A model generated the notes under the pieces. The model did not search any database. It saw only the letters and a list, made by a program, of their open reading frames with translations, and was not told the DNA's origin. DNA of 27,343 nucleotides from JBMNNS01 sp050942625 (GTDB lineage Bacteria > Bacillota > Dethiobacteria > DTU022 > UBA8154), in NCBI GenBank assembly GCA_050942625.1, contig JBMNNS010000015.1:1-27343 (forward strand), read 5' to 3'. Positions 17,747-24,185 of this stretch are shown here, one piece after another. Position 1 is the stretch's first letter; each line of letters starts with the position of its first letter. A program made the position numbers and the translations under genes.

Positions 17747-17805
17747 TAAGTGAAGTCACGAAACGCCCCCCTGGCAAACCCCTTGGTGCTTCTCCATCGA
17801 GTTAA

Positions 17806-17834
17806 TTGCCTGGAATAAAATTTCGTGATATACT
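17806..17834 (+). promoter_or_regulatory. Predicted promoter of scfA-scfB
   Basis: TTGCCT (17806-17811), a 17-nt spacer and TATACT (17829-17834) match the sigma-A consensus at 4/6 and 5/6. The start would be near 17841, giving a leader of about 115 nt before the scfA ATG at 17956. The spacer contains the right arm of the TCACGAAA/TTTCGTGA inverted repeat. Confidence 0.55.
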
Positions 17835-17955
17835 GTAACTGTTTTTAGTTAGAAAGGTAAGGCTTTCGAAACCGGAAAAGCTTGAGCAGTTAGGGTTATA
17901 AATGCTGCTATCTACCAGTTTTTTGGGTTAATTATAAAGGATTGGAGGGATAAAA

Positions 17956-18108
17956 ATGTTGCATATAAAAACAATCAAAAGGGGAAATTTACAAGAGATC
18001 GACAACCGTGATTGTCGGGAATGCCAGACTTCATGCCAGTCTGCTTGCAAAACGTCCTGTACTGTTGGTAACCAGATCTGCCGTCAGAAAATAGAAGAAA
18101 GAAGATAG
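17956..18108 (+). CDS. scfA: Six-cysteine peptide SCIFF precursor ScfA
   Basis: A 50-aa peptide. The N-terminal MLHIKTIKRGNLQEI is the conserved leader type ('hIKTi'). The core contains six cysteines (C20, C23, C27, C31, C35, C42) in the pattern CRECQTSCQSACKTSC-TVGNQIC, almost identical to the clostridial SCIFF consensus. SCIFF peptides (six cysteines in forty-five residues) are ribosomally made and receive a Cys-to-Thr thioether crosslink from their radical SAM maturase; the Thr after the fifth Cys (T36 in CTVGNQ) is the likely acceptor by analogy. The biological role of mature SCIFF is unknown. TTGGAGGG at 17942-17949 is the ribosome site. The maturase gene begins 3 nt after the stop, so both are co-translated. 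Confidence 0.96.
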   Translation: MLHIKTIKRGNLQEIDNRDCRECQTSCQSACKTSCTVGNQICRQKIEERR

Positions 18109-18111
18109 GCC

Positions 18112-19464
18112 ATGTATGGGAACAATACATATAAAGATGTACACATGTTTAAATACAGGGGGCTACAGCTGGTTTATGATGTTAATAGCGGTTCCCTGCA
18201 CCAGGTAGATCGCCTTGGTTGGCAGGTCATTGAGCTGCTACTGAAGGGTAAGAAAAAGGAAGAAATTAGTATTTTGTTAAGTCCTCAATTTTCCTCTGAG
18301 GAAATTGCCACGGTTTTGAAGGAAGTGGGGGCGCTCCAGGAGGAAAAACTCCTTTTTGCCCCCATGCCTTTGCTAAAGGAGAAAAAACAGCGGCCTTACC
18401 ACGTTAAAGCACTCTGCCTTTACATTTCCCACAACTGTAACCTGCAATGCCGTTATTGTTTTACCCGCGATAGCAGGGCCGGCAAGGTTTCCAACATGAC
18501 CTGGGAGGTTGCTAAAAAAGCCATTGACCTTCTTTTGCATGAAGAAGGCCGTTTCCGGGATGTTGACTTTTTTGGGGGGGAGCCCCTTTTAAATTTCCAG
18601 CTAATAAAGGATATTGTTGCTTATGCCCGGGAAAGATCCCCTGTAATGGGTAAGGAGTTTAACTTTACGCTTACTACTAACGCCGTTTTATTAGATGATG
18701 CGATTATTGACTATTTAAATAGGGAAAATATCTGTGTTATTTTAAGCCTTGACGGGCGCCCTGAAGTACACGACAGGATGCGTCTGAAAAAGAATGGGAA
18801 AGGTTCATATCAGGACGTAATTAAAAATATTAGAAGGTTTTTACAAAGCAGGGGACAGGAAAACTACTATGTTAGAGGCACTTATACGGCTCATAATCGC
18901 GATTTTAGCAATGACATCCGCCATTTCTTGCAAGAAGGGTTTTATTCCTTTTCCCTGGAACCTGTGGTTGCTGCCGGGGATAATTTTGCCCTGCAGGAAA
19001 GCGACCTGCCTCTTTTAGAGGAGCAGTACGACCAGCTCGTGGATATATACCTGGAGTACAAGGAAAAGGGTATTCCCTTCTATTTTTATCACTTTGGCCT
19101 CGATTTGGAAAAGGGCCCCTGTCTTTATAAAAGGCTGAATGGTTGTGGTGCAGGTTCGGGGTATCTGGCCGTTGCTGCTGACGGCGGGCTTTACCCCTGT
19201 CACCAGTTTGTGAACAACAGGGACTTTTATATGGGGAACCTTCTGCAAGAACCTTTCTCCTTGCAGCAGGGGGCAGGGGACAAAGTGGCAGCTTCTGCCG
19301 GGGAAAGGGAGGGCTGTTCGTCTTGTTGGGCACGCTATCTTTGTGGACAAGGTTGTGCGGCCAGTTCTTATTTCATGGCCGGTGATCTTAGGAAAACTTA
19401 TGACATCGGTTGTGCTTTACAAAAAATGAGGCTGGAACGCGCTCTTTACCTGCAGGCAATTTAA
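18112..19464 (+). CDS. scfB: SCIFF radical SAM/SPASM maturase ScfB
   Basis: A 450-aa enzyme that installs thioether crosslink(s) in ScfA using SAM-derived radicals. Residues about 12-90 (YRGLQLVYDVNSGSLHQVDRLGWQVIELL) form a PqqD-like peptide-recognition domain. The radical SAM cluster is CNLQCRYC (C109, C113, C116), and FFGGEPLLNF carries the GGEP motif. The C-terminal SPASM region has the expected cysteines: CGAGSGYLAVAADGGLYPCHQF, CSSCWARYLCGQGC and a last GC before the end, for two auxiliary [4Fe-4S] clusters. The start is ATG at 18112; an ATG at 18145 (MFKYRGL) resembles the usual family start and is a fair alternative. It is the partner of the adjacent scfA. Confidence 0.96.
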   Translation: MYGNNTYKDVHMFKYRGLQLVYDVNSGSLHQVDRLGWQVIELLLKGKKKEEISILLSPQFSSEEIATVLKEVGALQEEKLLFAPMPLLKEKKQRPYHVKALCLYISHNCNLQCRYCFTRDSRAGKVSNMTWEVAKKAIDLLLHEEGRFRDVDFFGGEPLLNFQLIKDIVAYARERSPVMGKEFNFTLTTNAVLLDDAIIDYLNRENICVILSLDGRPEVHDRMRLKKNGKGSYQDVIKNIRRFLQSRGQENYYVRGTYTAHNRDFSNDIRHFLQEGFYSFSLEPVVAAGDNFALQESDLPLLEEQYDQLVDIYLEYKEKGIPFYFYHFGLDLEKGPCLYKRLNGCGAGSGYLAVAADGGLYPCHQFVNNRDFYMGNLLQEPFSLQQGAGDKVAASAGEREGCSSCWARYLCGQGCAASSYFMAGDLRKTYDIGCALQKMRLERALYLQAI

Positions 19465-19489
19465 AAATATTATCAGGAGGCTTAAGCTT

Positions 19490-20821
19490 TTGGATATCCT
19501 GTCCTACAGCCGGGGGGAACAAACCAAAAAGGATGGTCCCCTGGCCAGGCGTATGACACCACGTACATTGGATGAATTTGTTGGTCAGGAACATATAATA
19601 GGCAAAGGTAAACCCCTGAGAAGGGCCATAGAAGAAGACCGTTTATCTTCTTTTATTTTTTATGGTCCACCGGGCAGCGGCAAAACCGCTTTGGCCCGCA
19701 TTATTGCTACTATGACCAGGGCATATTTCTCCAGCATTAATGCTGTTACTGCCAGCGTTAAGGATATTCGCCAAATCCAGGAAACTGCCAGGGAATATAA
19801 ATCAGGATTTGGCCGGAAAACCATCCTTTTTATTGATGAAATTCACCGTTTCAATAAGGCACAACAGGATGTGTTGCTGCCGGCAGTAGAGGAAGGCCTT
19901 ATTTTTCTGATCGGAGCCACTACGGAAAACCCTTTTTTCTCGATTATTTCCCCCTTGTTGTCCCGCTGTCTTCTTTATACTTTTGAAAGCTTGAAACCGA
20001 AGGAAATTATCAAGGTTTTGCTTGGGGCACTTCAAGACCAGGAAAGGGGCCTGGGAAAGTATAATGCCAAAATCTCCGAGGAAGCCCTCGATTATTTAGC
20101 AAAAATGTCTGCAGGTGATGCCCGCCTGGCTTTGAATGCTCTGGAAATGACGGTGGCTAATTCAATTTCAGGGGAGGGGCCTGTAACAATAACGCTTGAC
20201 CAGGTAAGGGATGTTCTGCAGCGGGGAAGTTTAAAGTATGATCCCTCTGGGGATTATCATTATGATATTATATCTGCTTTCATTAAATCAATCCGCGGTT
20301 CTGACCCTGATGCAGCTCTTTATTGGCTGGCCAGGATGCTCGAAGCGGGGGAGGATCCTCTGTTTATTGCCCGGCGACTGATCATTAGTGCCAGCGAGGA
20401 TATTGGCAACGCCGATCCTCAGGCGCTTTCCCTGGCTGTTGCTGCCTCCCAGGCTGTGCAGCAGATTGGCCTGCCGGAAGGTCGCATCCCCCTTGCCCAG
20501 GCTACTGCTTACTTGGCTTCGGCTCCCAAAAGTAATGCCGCCTACGTAGCTATTAACGAAGCGCTTTCAGAGGTTAGGGAAAAACCTTCTTACAGGGTGC
20601 CGCCCCACTTGCGTTCCACTGGTTACAAAGGGGCGGCCGATCTTGGGCATGGCCAGGGCTATCTTTATCCCCATGATTTCCCGGATAATTTTGTACCCCA
20701 ATGCTATTTTCCTGAAGGGATGAAGGATGTATGTTTTTACCGTCCTGGTGAACAGGGCTACGAAAAGGAAATTAAAAAAAGGCTTACACACTGGAGGATG
20801 TTCAAGGAAAAAGATAAATAG
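19490..20821 (+). CDS. rarA: Replication-associated recombination protein RarA (MgsA)
   Basis: A 443-aa AAA+ ATPase related to clamp-loader subunits that acts at stalled replication forks. MTPRTLDEFVGQEHIIG is the usual N-terminus, Walker A is FYGPPGSGKTA (59-67), Walker B is LFIDEIHRFNKAQQD (D116-E117), and sensor 1 is LIGATTENPFFS. The C-terminal oligomerisation part has YHYDIISAFIKSIRGSDPDAALYWLARML and RRLIISASEDIGNADPQAL, both characteristic. Length is typical. TTG at 19490 follows CAGGAGG at 19474-19480. It lies 25 nt behind scfB, so it may be read through from the scf promoter. Confidence 0.96.
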   Translation: MDILSYSRGEQTKKDGPLARRMTPRTLDEFVGQEHIIGKGKPLRRAIEEDRLSSFIFYGPPGSGKTALARIIATMTRAYFSSINAVTASVKDIRQIQETAREYKSGFGRKTILFIDEIHRFNKAQQDVLLPAVEEGLIFLIGATTENPFFSIISPLLSRCLLYTFESLKPKEIIKVLLGALQDQERGLGKYNAKISEEALDYLAKMSAGDARLALNALEMTVANSISGEGPVTITLDQVRDVLQRGSLKYDPSGDYHYDIISAFIKSIRGSDPDAALYWLARMLEAGEDPLFIARRLIISASEDIGNADPQALSLAVAASQAVQQIGLPEGRIPLAQATAYLASAPKSNAAYVAINEALSEVREKPSYRVPPHLRSTGYKGAADLGHGQGYLYPHDFPDNFVPQCYFPEGMKDVCFYRPGEQGYEKEIKKRLTHWRMFKEKDK

Positions 20822-20907
20822 CTTACAGAATTAGCACTTGGTTGTGGAAAAATTTCCAATTAGTTATTTACAGTTCTTTTTCAGGGTAACATAAAAGGAG
20901 AATAAAA

Positions 20908-21519
20908 ATGTACCGTTATAAAACTATTGCCCAAACCTTGCGGACAAAAATAGCTGTGGGTGCTTGCCGTTTTTACGCCTCCCTTTCTCCCTGTGTTACA
21001 GAGGAAGAGGCCCGTTCCTTTATTAGCCGTACCAAGGAGGAGCTACCAGGAGCAACACACCATGCTTTTGCTTATCGCCTTGGGTTTGGGGATCGGTTGC
21101 TGGCCCGCTGTGACGATGCTGGGGAGCCGGCAGGAACGGCGGGCCCCCCCATGTTGGCAGTGCTGGAAAAAGTTGAACTGACCAATGTAGTTCTGGTTGG
21201 AACACGTTACTTCGGCGGCGTGAAGCTAGGGGTTGGGGGGCTTATTCGTGCGTACCGTGCCTGCGCTGAGGCGGGGGTTAATGAAGCCCATATCCTGGAA
21301 AAGGAGCTTATGTCTGCCCTGACTATTCATACCCCTTATGATTATCTTGGGGCAGTGTTAAGGGAAGTTGAGGCTGGCGAAGGAAAGGTAGTTAAATTTG
21401 ATTACGGCCAGGGGGTTAACCTTGAAATTGCTATTCCTTTCCGCCAGGTGCAGGCCCTGCCAGAACGCATTGCTTCTGCCAGCCAGGGGAAAGCTTATAT
21501 CCTGGAAGGCAAAAATTAG
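20908..21519 (+). CDS. YigZ/IMPACT family protein (UPF0029)
   Basis: A 203-aa protein. The IMPACT N-terminal domain shows KTKIAVGACRFYA-like strands, HHAFAYRLGFGD, DDAGEPAGTAGPPML and TNVVLVGTRYFGGVKLGVGGLIRAY, all hallmarks of the family; the C-terminal UPF0029 domain (HTPYDYLGAVLREVE) follows. Eukaryotic IMPACT regulates GCN2; the role of bacterial members is not established. AAAGGAG at 20895-20901 precedes the ATG at 20908. The 86-nt gap before it contains a GGAAA-AA-TTTCC near-palindrome and no clear promoter. Confidence 0.92.
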   Translation: MYRYKTIAQTLRTKIAVGACRFYASLSPCVTEEEARSFISRTKEELPGATHHAFAYRLGFGDRLLARCDDAGEPAGTAGPPMLAVLEKVELTNVVLVGTRYFGGVKLGVGGLIRAYRACAEAGVNEAHILEKELMSALTIHTPYDYLGAVLREVEAGEGKVVKFDYGQGVNLEIAIPFRQVQALPERIASASQGKAYILEGKN

Positions 21520-21567
21520 CGGTTAATTAGACAATTATTATAACAAATAAACGGAGTTATGTTTACT

Positions 21568-22695
21568 ATGTTAACTAACAGGCCCGGCTTAAGGCAGGGG
21601 GAAAAAATAATGGTTGCAATGAGTGGGGGGCTTGATAGCTCTGTAGCGGCCCTGCTTGTAAAAAAAGCAGGTTACCAGCCTGTGGGGGCAACCTTGCGTT
21701 TGTGGGTAGATCCCTATGCCAAAGAAAAAGCAGTCACAAGGTCGTGGAGGGGCTCCCCTTCTGATGCTGTCTCCGAGGCAAGAAGTGTGGCCCGGGCCCT
21801 GAATATTCCCCACTACGTGTTCGACATGCAGGAGGCTTTTTATAAGCATGTAGTCTGTTATTTCTCTGAAGAGTATCTAAAAGGCAGGACTCCGAATCCT
21901 TGTCTGGCCTGCAATCGCCAGATTAAATTTTCTCTGCTTATGCAAAAAGCCAGGACTATGGGTATAAACTACCTTGCGACAGGCCACTATGCTCGCATCT
22001 GCTACGAACCCACGACTAAAAGATTCAGGTTGTTAAAAGGTGTTGATAGTGAAAAGGACCAGAGCTATATGCTCTTTACCCTTAACCAGGAACAACTTTC
22101 GGCCTTGATTTTCCCGCTTGGCAACTTATTTAAACAGGATGTCAGAGATTTGGCACTGAAGGCAGGTCTGAAGGTGGCTCAAAAAGATGAGAGCCAGGAA
22201 ATCTGTTTTATTCCCGATAACGATTATCGTGGTTTTTTAAAAAGGCGAAACCCCCAGGCATTTATCCCTGGTGATATTATATCTGTCTCTGGGAAAAAAC
22301 TTGGCAGGCATAAAGGGCTTGCTTTTTACACCATTGGCCAGCGCAAGGGGCTGGGCCTAACCTCTGCAGTTCCCTTATATGTCACCAGGATAGATACTAA
22401 AAAGAACCTGCTGGTTGTAGGGGAGGAGGAACATACATATAGTAAGGGGTTGATTGCCGAGGAACTAAGCTTTGTTTCCGGCATTCAGCCTGCAGAAACT
22501 TACAAAGCAGAAGTTAAAATACGCTACCGTTCCTCTCCTGTTCCTGCAACCCTTTTTCCGCCGACAGGCTCCAGCATGAAGTTGTTTTTTAAAACTGCAC
22601 AGAAAGCTGTGACACCGGGGCAGGCGGCAGTTTTTTACGCTGGGGAAGAAGTTCTCGGCGGCGGCATTATTTGTGCTCCTATACCCCTGTATTAG
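21568..22695 (+). CDS. mnmA: tRNA-specific 2-thiouridylase MnmA
   Basis: A 375-aa enzyme that thiolates U34 of tRNA-Lys, -Glu and -Gln using ATP and sulfur relayed by a cysteine desulfurase. The PP-loop is MSGGLDSSVAALL (S19-S25). The two catalytic cysteines are C112 in RTPNPCLACNRQIKF and C213 in ESQEICFIPDNDYRGFL; further family motifs are ATGHYAR, KDQSYMLF, and GQRKGLGL. ATG at 21568 is preferred because CGGAG at 21552-21556 is 11 nt away; an ATG at 21559 is too close to that site. The usual dimer-region motif GCCS is replaced by RGSPSDAVSEAR here. It is followed by a terminator at 22723-22744. Confidence 0.96.
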   Translation: MLTNRPGLRQGEKIMVAMSGGLDSSVAALLVKKAGYQPVGATLRLWVDPYAKEKAVTRSWRGSPSDAVSEARSVARALNIPHYVFDMQEAFYKHVVCYFSEEYLKGRTPNPCLACNRQIKFSLLMQKARTMGINYLATGHYARICYEPTTKRFRLLKGVDSEKDQSYMLFTLNQEQLSALIFPLGNLFKQDVRDLALKAGLKVAQKDESQEICFIPDNDYRGFLKRRNPQAFIPGDIISVSGKKLGRHKGLAFYTIGQRKGLGLTSAVPLYVTRIDTKKNLLVVGEEEHTYSKGLIAEELSFVSGIQPAETYKAEVKIRYRSSPVPATLFPPTGSSMKLFFKTAQKAVTPGQAAVFYAGEEVLGGGIICAPIPLY

Positions 22696-22722
22696 GTCTC
22701 CCTTTTGAGGAATCCTTCTTGA

Positions 22723-22744
22723 CCCCGGAACGGGGAATTTTTTT
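22723..22744 (+). terminator. Intrinsic terminator after mnmA
   Basis: The stem CCCCG/CGGGG (22723-22727 / 22731-22735) with a GAA loop is followed by AATTTTTTT (22736-22744). Its short but all-GC stem and seven T's make it a plausible intrinsic terminator 28 nt behind mnmA. Confidence 0.65.
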
Positions 22745-22815
22745 CCGTTAAATGGGCAAAATAGGAATTATAATCCCAGTATTGCAGGGGATATTTTCGA
22801 GAAGGAGCTTTTTTT

Positions 22816-23070
22816 GTGATTTGTCCTGTTTGTAATAGCATCAACATTGGAAGAGTTGGGACCAACATTTATTATTGTGCCGATTGTTTTATAGAATTCG
22901 AGGTCAGTGGCGGCAAACTAAGGATGTACTATATTGATGAGGAAGGAACACCCATAGTTTTAAAGGATAAAAAAACAGCCCAGGTACTAGTATCCTATCT
23001 GCAGGAATACAGTCATTTGCCTTCCACAGATGAACTGCAAGAGATTATTGGTATAGCCGACATTACCTAG
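22816..23070 (+). CDS. Small zinc-ribbon protein, function unknown
   Basis: An 84-aa protein. The N-terminus MICPVCNSINIGRVGTNIYYCADC has two CXXC knuckles (C3/C6 and C21/C24) typical of a zinc ribbon, followed by a beta-rich stretch (FIEFEVSGGKLRMYYIDEEGTPIVL) and a helical tail (TAQVLVSYLQEYSH, TDELQEIIG). I do not recognise a named family. A GTG start at 22816 follows AAGGAG at 22802-22807. A TATAAT at 22769-22774 could be a -10 box but lacks a -35. The gene is 32 nt before the AI-2E permease gene and probably shares its message. Zinc binding is inferred from the cysteines alone. Confidence 0.75.
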   Translation: MICPVCNSINIGRVGTNIYYCADCFIEFEVSGGKLRMYYIDEEGTPIVLKDKKTAQVLVSYLQEYSHLPSTDELQEIIGIADIT

Positions 23071-23102
23071 GGTTTGCTTTTGTTGATAAAGGGGGAAGGA
23101 AT

Positions 23103-24092
23103 TTGGGCGGAATCTTAGGGATTATCATTACTCCTTTGCTTTTAGCTGTACTGGTTAGCTATTTATTGAGCCCCCTGGTCAATTATCTCCAAAATCAGGG
23201 TTTATCAAGATCAATGGGGATCATCGCCATCTACCTTTTTCTTACAGCAATTTTTACCCTTCTTTGTCTTTACCTGCTCCCTTCTTTACTTCAAGAACTT
23301 CAGGAACTGGTAAATGCTTTGCCAGGATATACAGAAAAGTATTTCTCCTTTTTCGAAAGAATGGAAACAAACTACAGGCGTTTCCAGATTCCTGAGGGTG
23401 TCCGTGCTGCCTTGGACAAAAACATCCGTGAGATGCAAAAGCTAACCGTAATTAATTTAGAGAAATTTTCTGAATACCTTCTAGCCCTTTTTAGTCATGC
23501 CCTGGCCTTGTTACTGGTTCCCCTTTTTTCTTTTTATTTTTTAAGGGATCACGAGCGGATTAAGGGTCGTTTTTTGGGGCTCATCCCGCCTTCTTATCAA
23601 AAAAGGGTAGGAGACGCCCTGCTGGAAATTAACCACACACTTGGTGCATATTTGAGGGGAATATTTCTTCTTAGTATTAGTGTAGGGGGTCTCATGTATC
23701 TGGGACTGCTGATTTTGGGCGTGGATTTTGCTCTATTTCTAGGGATCCTAAATGCGTTAACGAATATAATTCCCTATTTTGGTCCGTTGATTGGGGCACT
23801 GCCTGTAATCCTGATCGCCCTTTTTGAGGGGCCCCCTATGGTTTGGAAGGTGATTATACTTATTATTGTTGTGCAGCAGTTGGAAAACCAGTTTATTGCC
23901 CCGGAAGTTTTGGGTCGTAACCTTGGTTTTCACCCTTTAACAATTATTTTAGCCATTTTGATAGGTGGCAGTTACTTTGGATTTTTGGGCCTGATCCTTA
24001 CTATACCCTTTATTGCCATTCTCCGTATAATATTACGTTATTTTTGGCCCTTCGTCGTGCAAGCCTGGAAAGAAACGCGTGGGTTAATATAA
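23103..24092 (+). CDS. AI-2E family transporter (YrrI/PerM-like)
   Basis: A 329-aa multi-pass membrane protein. Two or three N-terminal helices (ILGIIITPLLLAVLVSYLLSPLVNYLQNQG, IIAIYLFLTAIFTLLCLYLLP), an extracytoplasmic or cytosolic coiled segment with charged residues (about 60-130), then a C-terminal bundle with the family's LGVDFALFLGILNALTNIIPYFGPLIGALPVILIAL and QQLENQFIAPEVLGRNLGFHPL. Members export varied substrates; true AI-2 export is shown for few. TTG at 23103 has GGGGGAAGGA at 23091-23100. In B. subtilis the homologue yrrI likewise lies upstream of alaS. The N-terminus is slightly short relative to many family members. Confidence 0.93.
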   Translation: MGGILGIIITPLLLAVLVSYLLSPLVNYLQNQGLSRSMGIIAIYLFLTAIFTLLCLYLLPSLLQELQELVNALPGYTEKYFSFFERMETNYRRFQIPEGVRAALDKNIREMQKLTVINLEKFSEYLLALFSHALALLLVPLFSFYFLRDHERIKGRFLGLIPPSYQKRVGDALLEINHTLGAYLRGIFLLSISVGGLMYLGLLILGVDFALFLGILNALTNIIPYFGPLIGALPVILIALFEGPPMVWKVIILIIVVQQLENQFIAPEVLGRNLGFHPLTIILAILIGGSYFGFLGLILTIPFIAILRIILRYFWPFVVQAWKETRGLI

Positions 24093-24125
24093 TTGCAGGC
24101 CTGGTTTCCTGTTTTCTCCTTATGA

Positions 24126-24154
24126 TTGACATGCTGGAAAATTGCCTATATAAT
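24126..24154 (+). promoter_or_regulatory. Perfect-consensus sigma-A promoter of alaS-ireB
   Basis: TTGACA (24126-24131), exactly 17 nt, then TATAAT (24149-24154): 12 of 12 consensus positions. The predicted start is near 24161, leaving a leader of about 25 nt that includes GGAGG at 24171-24175 before the alaS ATG at 24186. The promoter begins 34 nt after the AI-2E gene stop. Confidence 0.9.
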
Positions 24155-24185
24155 TATCTTGAGAAAAGCAGGAGGCCAAAAAAAG

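Larger units (their letters stand above)
17596..17955. other. Divergent intergenic region (UPF0016 / scfA)
   Basis: These 360 bases have no gene. They hold back-to-back promoters (17718-17746 minus, 17806-17834 plus) and an 8-bp perfect inverted repeat, TCACGAAA 17756-17763 / TTTCGTGA 17821-17828, whose right arm ends exactly at the plus-strand -10 box. Inside lie GGCAA (17773-17777) and TTGCC (17806-17810), also complementary. Both transcripts would have leaders of about 115 nt. The minus leader can form an AGGCCT/AGGCCT stem (about 17694-17711). The plus leader contains AGCAG/CTGCT (about 17885-17909) followed by TTTTTT (17919-17924). I recognise no known riboswitch. Confidence 0.6.

Noticed and set aside
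17596..17960. Possible yybP-ykoY manganese riboswitch before the UPF0016 gene
   Set aside because: The conserved GGGGAGUAG and ACCUUGCC-type core segments were not found on the minus strand; only unrelated stems are visible.
17956..19464. SCIFF genes as a previously undescribed system
   Set aside because: The peptide and maturase match a known clostridial RiPP family; only function and regulation are open.
24093..24185. T-box leader for alaS
   Set aside because: Only 93 nt separate the upstream gene from alaS, and the perfect promoter within leaves about 25 nt of leader; no T-box sequence or specifier hairpin fits.
24126..24185. 20-residue N-terminal extension of AlaRS
   Set aside because: The proposed TTG is the -35 hexamer of the promoter, the extension has no AlaRS similarity, and a GGAGG supports the ATG at 24186.
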